From assembly GCA_030619365.1 (NCBI GenBank), contig JAUXBQ010000081.1:1-10740 (forward strand): a stretch of 10,740 nucleotides of DNA, written 5' to 3'. The first letter of the stretch is position 1. The number at the start of each line of letters is the position of its first letter. Positions 6,380 through 10,740 of the stretch are shown one piece after another. A program made the translations under genes and the position numbers. This DNA comes from a candidate division FCPU426 bacterium (GTDB lineage Bacteria > Oederibacteriota > JAAXVQ01 > JAUVAV01). The notes under the pieces were generated by a model. The model saw only the letters and a program-made list of their open reading frames with translations. It was not told the origin of the DNA and ran no database searches.

Positions 6380-7387
6380 ATGCGCTGGGTACAGCCTGAA
6401 TTCTTGTATCTGCTTATCCTGTTGCCGATCTACTGGGGGGCTGAATATTGGCTGGAGCAGTGGCGGCGCAGGGCCCGGCAGATCTATGCCGAGGGGCAAT
6501 TTCACGGGTGGTTGGTGCTGCCGGCCTCGCAGCGCCGCCGGCTGCTGAAAATTGCTCTCTGGTCCCTGGCCTGGACGGCCTTGGCGGCAGCCGCGGCCCG
6601 TCCCCAGGGAGCGCCGGTTCTGGTCGAGCGCGCTTCTCAAACCAGAACGATCTACCTGGTCGTGGATTGTTCACTCAGCATGCGCACGCAGGACCTGCCG
6701 CAAGGACGTATGGCGGCCGCCAAGCAGGCCATGCGGGGCGTTATTGCGCGTAATCCCCAAGACCGCCTCGGATTGATCGGTTTCGCCGGGGAGGCCCGGA
6801 TGCTCTGCCCGGCCACCACCGATCACCAGGCGCTGACGCTTCTGGTGGACCAGGTCAATACACGGATTATCAGCCAGCCCGGATCCGACCCGGCGGCCGG
6901 CGTGTCAATGGCCATGGCCAAGCTGAACCAACTGCCAGGACAGGGTAAAGTGGTCTTGCTCTTCTCCGACGGGGAAGCGACCCGTGCGCGCGACTGGCTG
7001 GACGCGGGACAACGGGCCGCCGCGCAAGGCATCAAAATCATCAGCGTGGGACTGGGCACGGCTGCCGGCGGCCCCATCCCCCTGGGGCGGGATTTTTGGG
7101 GTAAAACCACTTACCGTAAATTTAAGGGCCGGCTGGTGCAATCCCGCTTAACCTCGCTCTCCATGCGCAAAGCCGCCAAGTTCAGCGGCGGTTACTACGT
7201 TACCTGGACCTCGTTGCCTGAGGTCATGAAGGCGTTGTCACGGGCCCTCAAGCGGGTGACCGCTGCGCAACCCGAGACTGAGACGGTTTGGGCCTATTAC
7301 GAGTATTTTCCGTGGTTTGTCATCCTGGCCTTTTTGGTATTATTGCTGGAAATCCTGATACCCCTCCAGAGGAGCCGATTGGCATGA
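6380..7387 (+). CDS. batB: BatB-like VWA domain membrane protein
   Basis: A 335-residue partner of BatA. The ATG at 6380 has AAGGA at 6368-6372 with 7 bases of spacing. Seen: a hydrophobic segment at residues 8-21, a second membrane helix at about 57-74, the VWA domain at about 88-295, and a C-terminal helix at 310-328. The metal site has DCSLS (Asp96, Ser98, Ser100) and Asp197 in FSDGEA. The usual loop threonine (GT in most relatives) is replaced by Ser169-Asp170 in PGSDPAAG, so metal or ligand binding may differ from BatA. The stop overlaps the next ATG (ATGA), so expression is coupled to the TPR protein. BatA and BatB are a duplicated VWA pair; the order here, BatA first, agrees with known Bat operons. 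The alternative name is simply VWA-domain protein. Confidence 0.82.
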   Translation: MRWVQPEFLYLLILLPIYWGAEYWLEQWRRRARQIYAEGQFHGWLVLPASQRRRLLKIALWSLAWTALAAAAARPQGAPVLVERASQTRTIYLVVDCSLSMRTQDLPQGRMAAAKQAMRGVIARNPQDRLGLIGFAGEARMLCPATTDHQALTLLVDQVNTRIISQPGSDPAAGVSMAMAKLNQLPGQGKVVLLFSDGEATRARDWLDAGQRAAAQGIKIISVGLGTAAGGPIPLGRDFWGKTTYRKFKGRLVQSRLTSLSMRKAAKFSGGYYVTWTSLPEVMKALSRALKRVTAAQPETETVWAYYEYFPWFVILAFLVLLLEILIPLQRSRLA

Positions 7388-8085
7388 TTCAGGGACTGGC
7401 CCTGGTACTGCTTTGGAACGCCTTGCTGACGTGTCTGCCGATCCCGCCGGAGAACTACTACAATCACGGCAATGTGCTCTTCCGGCAGGGCCTGTATCAG
7501 GAGGCGGAACGCGAGTACGCCCGGGTGTTTGAGCGGAAACGGCTGGCGCAGCGCGCCCTGTACAATGCCGGGAACGCGGTCTTTGAGCAGGAAAATTACG
7601 AACAGGCCATCGTGTTCTATGAGCGGGCCCTGGACGAAGACCCGGAGGATGAAGATACCTGGCATAACCTGGAAATTGCGCGAAAGCGGGCTGACCGGAA
7701 AGCGCCGGCCCTCCCGGCCGATCAGAGCGCCAGGGAACAATCGCTTCCGGAAGCGGGCGGGCAGTCCCCGGATTTGGCCAAACCCAAAAAGCCGGTCCGC
7801 GCCGGCCGAAAAAACCCGCTCAACTTATCCCGCGGCCAGGAACTGAATGAAGGGAAGGCGGATCAAATCCTGAAGCGTGCCCGGCAACAGGAGCGTCGCA
7901 ACAATGTTTTAAACCGCCCGCGACGGCGTTCCGCCCATCGCCGCCGGCCCCGGCAGAATGTATTCACTCAAACGCCCGAGGAATTGCTGCGCACCATGCG
8001 GGAGCAAACCCGGGCCGCTTATCCGTACCGGCCCGGCTCGTCCCTGCTGAAGATCAAACCCCGAAAAGATGAGGTTGATTGGTGA
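7384..8085 (+). CDS. batC: BatC-like TPR protein
   Basis: A 233-residue tetratricopeptide-repeat protein. The ATG at 7384 overlaps the batB stop by four bases; an earlier in-frame ATG at 7288 lies deep inside batB and would add a stretch unlike a Bat protein. Seen: an N-terminal hydrophobic segment (MIQGLALVLLWNALLTCLP), either an uncleaved anchor or a weak signal peptide, lacking the usual basic residues; two TPR units at about 25-58 and 59-92 (YYNHGNVLFRQGLYQEA, then YNAGNAVFEQENYEQAIVFYERAL); and the NLEIAR end typical of BatC. The rest is a charged, probably disordered tail, with an Arg-rich patch at 178-190 and a conserved-looking end, PEELLRTMREQTR. TPRs bind partner proteins, presumably BatA/BatB or the absent MoxR. 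This is the last gene of the operon; a strong terminator follows. Confidence 0.72.
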   Translation: MIQGLALVLLWNALLTCLPIPPENYYNHGNVLFRQGLYQEAEREYARVFERKRLAQRALYNAGNAVFEQENYEQAIVFYERALDEDPEDEDTWHNLEIARKRADRKAPALPADQSAREQSLPEAGGQSPDLAKPKKPVRAGRKNPLNLSRGQELNEGKADQILKRARQQERRNNVLNRPRRRSAHRRRPRQNVFTQTPEELLRTMREQTRAAYPYRPGSSLLKIKPRKDEVDW

Positions 8086-8103
8086 ACAGACCGGGCCGGC
8101 CTG

Positions 8104-8137
8104 GTAGGGAACGGTTTAAAACCGTTCCCTACTTTTT
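8104..8137 (+). terminator. Rho-independent terminator after the Bat operon
   Basis: GTAGGGAACGGTTT (8104-8117) and AAACCGTTCCCTAC (8119-8132) are exact reverse complements around one base; in RNA the loop would open to about 5-7 bases. TTTTT follows at 8133-8137, 19 bases after the batC-like stop region begins. The long perfect symmetry is greater than needed and suggests a palindromic repeat serving as terminator. Confidence 0.88.
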
Positions 8138-8221
8138 AAACAAATAACGTTTCAAAATAAAACAAAATGTGAGAAAATACTCAATCATATTACAGGGCTA
8201 ATGTCGAAGGAGAACCGAGCC

Positions 8222-9415
8222 ATGGCGATGAAGATGGTAACCGCAATCGGAAAGGGCCCGGAGGCCGGCGCTCTGGGTGAACACCTGGCCCAGGAAATCA
8301 AGGCTGGTTTGGGCAAGCAGGAAGCTGGTTTTGTGATGCTCCTGGCTTCCAGCAAGTACGATCGCCAGGCCCTTCTAAAGGCTGTGCGGCAGGTATTGGG
8401 ATCCGCCCCGCTCATCGGCTGCACGACCGCCGGTGAATTCACCGAGAAGGAAGTGGTGAAAGAAGCCGTGGCGCTCACCGTCCTCTCGCAATCGGAAGAT
8501 TACTCCTTTCATGTGTCCGTGGCGACCGGCCTGCATGAGGATGCCTCAGTCTGCGTGCAGAAGGCGGTGGACGTCATTCCCGCGGCTCCCAAGAATTTAC
8601 CGAATCGCTCCGCGATCATGCTCCATGACGGGCTGGCCGGCCGCGGCGAAGAAGCCGTGCTCTCCACTATGACGATTCTGGGCCCCGGTGTTAGTTTTGC
8701 CGGAGGCTCCGCGGGTGATGATCTGGCGTTTAAAGAGACCTTTGTATTCTGCAATGACGAGATTACCACCAATTCCGTCGCCTTGTGCGTCATCGATTCC
8801 AAAACCCCCATGGGCATAGCCGTCAAGCACGGCCACTCTCCGGTCAGTCGGATGCTGACCGTGACCAAGGCCAAGGACAACGTGCTCTTTGAAGTGAACG
8901 ACGAACCGGCCTGGGAGGTCTGGAAGCGGGAAATCGCCGGGGAAGCCAAAAGCATCGGGATTGACGTGCAGGCCTTGAAGGAAGCCTCGGAAATCGGTCA
9001 ATTTTTAATTCGTTATGAAATGGGCCTTGCCACGGCCACGGAATATAAGGTTCGTGTACCGTTGTCGAAAAATGACGACGGCTCCCTGAATTTTGGCTGC
9101 ACCATCCCCGAGGGCGTAAAATTCCGGATCATGAAAAGCCCCAAAGAGGATCAGATCGCCTCCGCCGAGCAGGCCGCGCGCAACGCGATTGATCAAATGA
9201 AGGGCGTTAAGCTGGCCGGCGCCTTCATTTTTGACTGTGTCTGCCGGGGAATCATTCTGGGAGACGAGTTTAGCAAAGGCGTGCATGCCATGCAAAAAGT
9301 CATCGGCCCGGTGCCTTTGATCGGATTTGAAACCTATGGTGAAATATGCCGGCAAAGCGGTCAATTCAGCGGATTTCACAACACCACCAGCGTGGTGATG
9401 CTCTTGCCCGCCTAA
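8222..9415 (+). CDS. FIST sensory-domain protein
   Basis: A 397-residue stand-alone FIST protein, expected to be a cytoplasmic ligand-binding sensor (FIST domains are predicted to bind small molecules such as amino acids). The ATG at 8222 is preferred over the one at 8201 because AAGGAG at 8207-8212 lies 9 bases upstream of it and would fall inside the gene otherwise. Seen: FIST_N (PF08495) at about residues 36-225, with PLIGCTTAGE at 63-72 and GPGVSFAGGSAGDD near 154-167; FIST_C (PF10442) at about 226-380, with PLIGFETYGE at 365-374 and HNTTSVVMLLP at the end. No output domain (kinase, cyclase, chemoreceptor) is fused, so it must signal through a partner; the 77-residue protein 23 bases downstream is the obvious candidate. 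An AT-rich 80-base gap precedes it, but no clear promoter was found there. Confidence 0.88.
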   Translation: MAMKMVTAIGKGPEAGALGEHLAQEIKAGLGKQEAGFVMLLASSKYDRQALLKAVRQVLGSAPLIGCTTAGEFTEKEVVKEAVALTVLSQSEDYSFHVSVATGLHEDASVCVQKAVDVIPAAPKNLPNRSAIMLHDGLAGRGEEAVLSTMTILGPGVSFAGGSAGDDLAFKETFVFCNDEITTNSVALCVIDSKTPMGIAVKHGHSPVSRMLTVTKAKDNVLFEVNDEPAWEVWKREIAGEAKSIGIDVQALKEASEIGQFLIRYEMGLATATEYKVRVPLSKNDDGSLNFGCTIPEGVKFRIMKSPKEDQIASAEQAARNAIDQMKGVKLAGAFIFDCVCRGIILGDEFSKGVHAMQKVIGPVPLIGFETYGEICRQSGQFSGFHNTTSVVMLLPA

Positions 9416-9438
9416 GGCGCGGAGAGGGCGGAGGATAT

Positions 9439-9672
9439 ATGGCTTCAACAATTTCTAAACAAGATCTCATTGGGCGTTTTGCCGATACCATGGGCGTGGA
9501 AAAGGCCCAGGACCTGATTGATGAAACGCTGGCAGTGCTTGAGTTCGCTGAAAAGGATTTTTTTGCCAAGAAAAGGGCGCTGGAAATCTGTGAGGCGGTC
9601 AAGGAAAAACGCGGCATGATCGGGATCACAGCCGGGTTCATCAAAGCCGAGATTCAGTTGATGAACGAATAG
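9439..9672 (+). CDS. Small helical protein of unknown function, partner of the FIST protein
   Basis: A 77-residue protein. The ATG at 9439 has GGAGG at 9430-9434 with 4 bases of spacing; the same frame is open upstream to 9346, but that part overlaps the FIST gene. I do not recognise a family. The sequence reads as three or four amphipathic helices (SKQDLIGRFADTMG; VEKAQDLIDETLAVLEFA; FAKKRALEICEAVKE; FIKAEIQLMNE) with a Gly-rich turn, RGMIGITAG. There is no signal peptide or membrane segment and the single Cys (Cys51) is not in a metal motif. It is 23 bases after the FIST stop and shares its terminator, so it is almost certainly co-transcribed and may be the sensor's output or regulatory partner (inference). 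Confidence 0.7.
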   Translation: MASTISKQDLIGRFADTMGVEKAQDLIDETLAVLEFAEKDFFAKKRALEICEAVKEKRGMIGITAGFIKAEIQLMNE

Positions 9673-9687
9673 CACGGTGGACCGCAC

Positions 9688-9725
9688 AAAAAAAAGGGAG
9701 CAGAGAAACTCTGCTCCCTTTTTTT
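9688..9725. terminator. Bidirectional rho-independent terminator
   Basis: GGGAGCAGAG (9696-9705) and CTCTGCTCCC (9709-9718) pair perfectly around AAA. Eight A residues precede and seven T residues follow, so the element can stop transcription on both strands. It ends the FIST unit and separates it from the second BatD-like gene. Confidence 0.95.
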
Positions 9726-9760
9726 GTGCCTGGCGAGCAGCCAACCTTGGGTTTTAGTCC

Positions 9761-9787
9761 TTGACTTTTCAATTTAAGTCTGATAAT
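9761..9787 (+). promoter_or_regulatory. Probable promoter of the second BatD-like gene
   Basis: TTGACT (9761-9766) and GATAAT (9782-9787) each match five of six consensus bases, with a short 15-base spacer. Transcription would start near 9794 and give a leader of about 28 bases that contains the GGGAGG ribosome site. The short spacer lowers confidence. Confidence 0.5.
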
Positions 9788-9821
9788 AGTGAATAAAATC
9801 AAGCTGTTTTCGGGAGGCTGC

Positions 9822-10740
9822 ATGACTAAGCGATTCGTCTTCACGGCGATCGCCATAGCAGGTTTTTTTATACTTCAGACCCTGTCCAGTCTGGCGCTGG
9901 ATGAGGTCACGTTTAGGTCGTTTATTGAGAAAGAGAAAATTGAATTTTCCGAGCAAGTTCAGTTTCTGGTCGTTGTCAATTACGGCACGCAAACCATGCG
10001 GCCGGCCCTCACGCCCCCTTCTTTCGCGCAGTTCAATGTTCTGAACGAAAATGAAAAAAATCAGGAAGTCGGCGAAGGGAAGGAACGCTACCGGGTGCTG
10101 AAGCGCGTGTGGCTCCTGGAACCGACCGAAACCGGACGCCTCTCCATCGCCTCGGCCATCATCACGTATCAAGATCCCACCTCGAATCTCCTCAAAAACG
10201 GAAAAACCGAGATAGTATTCGTCGAGGTGATGCCGGAAACCGGCCCCGACGGTCAGGCTCGAAAACCGGCGGCCAAGGACAATACGGTTACGGCCCAAAG
10301 CCAGGGCGTGCCCTGGACCCTGCTGGTGTTCGCGACCGTCGGCCTGCTGGTGGCCCTGGCCGTGCTGTTGGCTTTTAAGCAACCCTCGGCTCCCAAAGTG
10401 CTGCCCGAAACCCTGGCCATGCGCTCCCTGGACCAGGCCATCGAGCACGTGGAGCAGGAAAACCTGGAGCAATATTACGCGGCCCTCAGCCGGGCCCTGC
10501 TGGATTATCTGCAGAACAAATTCAATCTCGACGCGCATGTCATGGACACCCAGACGCTCCTGGAAAAGATCGCGGGGTTCGGCATCCAGCCCGATATGAT
10601 GGACGCAGTGCGGGATTTTTTCCAGGTGGCGGACAAAGCCAAGTTCGCCGGTTACGTGCCCGACGAGGATAAAATGATCGAACTCCACAATACCGTAAAA
10701 AAATTCATCGAAACCGGTCGGGAGATTAAAGTTAAGGCGC
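9822..10740 (+). CDS. BatD-like membrane protein (copy 2), runs off the right edge
   Basis: At least 306 residues with no stop before the window ends. The ATG at 9822 follows GGGAGG (9812-9817) by 4 bases. Seen: signal peptide at about residues 1-25 (MTKRF, hydrophobic core, cleavage probably after SLA); a beta-rich periplasmic domain at about 27-137 (KIEFSEQVQFLVVVNYG, then YRVLKRVWLLEPTETGRLSI); a polar linker; one membrane helix at 163-185; and a helical cytoplasmic domain at 195-300. Order and length match copy 1, and the C-terminal pattern is shared: LEQYYAALSRALLDYL against LDEFYTQLSSILRRF, and VADKAKFAGY against CDQVKFAQV. Overall identity is clearly low, so the duplication is old. In this copy the usual BatD role is inferred. 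It has its own promoter and ribosome site and probably begins a second Bat-type operon. Confidence 0.75.
   Translation, partial: MTKRFVFTAIAIAGFFILQTLSSLALDEVTFRSFIEKEKIEFSEQVQFLVVVNYGTQTMRPALTPPSFAQFNVLNENEKNQEVGEGKERYRVLKRVWLLEPTETGRLSIASAIITYQDPTSNLLKNGKTEIVFVEVMPETGPDGQARKPAAKDNTVTAQSQGVPWTLLVFATVGLLVALAVLLAFKQPSAPKVLPETLAMRSLDQAIEHVEQENLEQYYAALSRALLDYLQNKFNLDAHVMDTQTLLEKIAGFGIQPDMMDAVRDFFQVADKAKFAGYVPDEDKMIELHNTVKKFIETGREIKVKA

Noticed and set aside
7288..7383. Upstream start for the BatC-like protein
   Set aside because: It overlaps 100 bases of batB and destroys the N-terminal hydrophobic segment; the ATGA overlap at 7384 is the usual arrangement.
8201..8221. Earlier ATG for the FIST protein
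   Set aside because: The AAGGAG ribosome site lies inside this stretch and is correctly spaced for the ATG at 8222.
8138..8221. Promoter for the FIST gene
   Set aside because: The gap is AT-rich, and AATACT and TATTAC resemble -10 boxes, but no -35 box with acceptable spacing could be paired with either.
9774..10688. Long minus-strand frame (304 residues) at the right end
   Set aside because: It lies opposite the BatD-like gene, which has a ribosome site, signal peptide, membrane helix and paralogue; the antisense product is His/Gln-rich without recognisable domains.

Overview
This is a GC-rich (visibly well over 50%) bacterial window in which every gene reads left to right. A lipobox lipoprotein, secreted proteins with membrane anchors and a Bat (Bacteroides aerotolerance-type) cluster point to a Gram-negative-type envelope. 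Bat clusters are known from spirochaetes, Bacteroidetes and PVC-like lineages. The gene order and the dispersed GC hairpins suggest an uncultured member of such a group, but the phylum cannot be fixed from this sequence alone.

Region 1 (105-3946) is a two-gene carbohydrate unit with a 4-base GTGA overlap. It holds a lipoprotein of the glycoamylase-like (PF10091/GH144-related) type and a large GH35-like glycosidase with a GH42-type middle domain. Region 2 (3947-4077) contains GC hairpins, a piece of a dispersed repeat, and a perfect TTGACA-N17-TATAAT promoter so close to the next ATG that the mRNA should be leaderless or nearly so.

Region 3 (4078-8085) is a Bat-type envelope module in the order batD-like, batA (VWA), batB (VWA), batC-like (TPR). 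Two of its three junctions are 4-base stop/start overlaps; the batA-batB junction is interrupted by a 186-base spacer full of palindromes. A strong terminator closes it (8104-8137). Region 4 (8222-9672) is a FIST sensory-domain protein plus a 77-residue helical protein of unknown function, ended by a bidirectional terminator (9688-9725). Region 5 (9822 to the right edge) is a second, divergent BatD-like gene, running off the window. It was easy to miss because it has no stop codon inside the window and a long antisense frame lies opposite it; it probably opens a second Bat-type operon.

Functional picture: BatD-like, BatA, BatB and BatC-like proteins are expected to form a membrane complex in which VWA and TPR domains assemble around, or are remodelled by, a MoxR-type AAA+ ATPase. 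The MoxR and DUF58 genes that usually accompany them are not in the window. The most unusual points are the leaderless consensus promoter whose -35 box begins inside a dispersed repeat, the covarying hairpins in the batA-batB spacer, and two BatD-like paralogues flanking a FIST unit.
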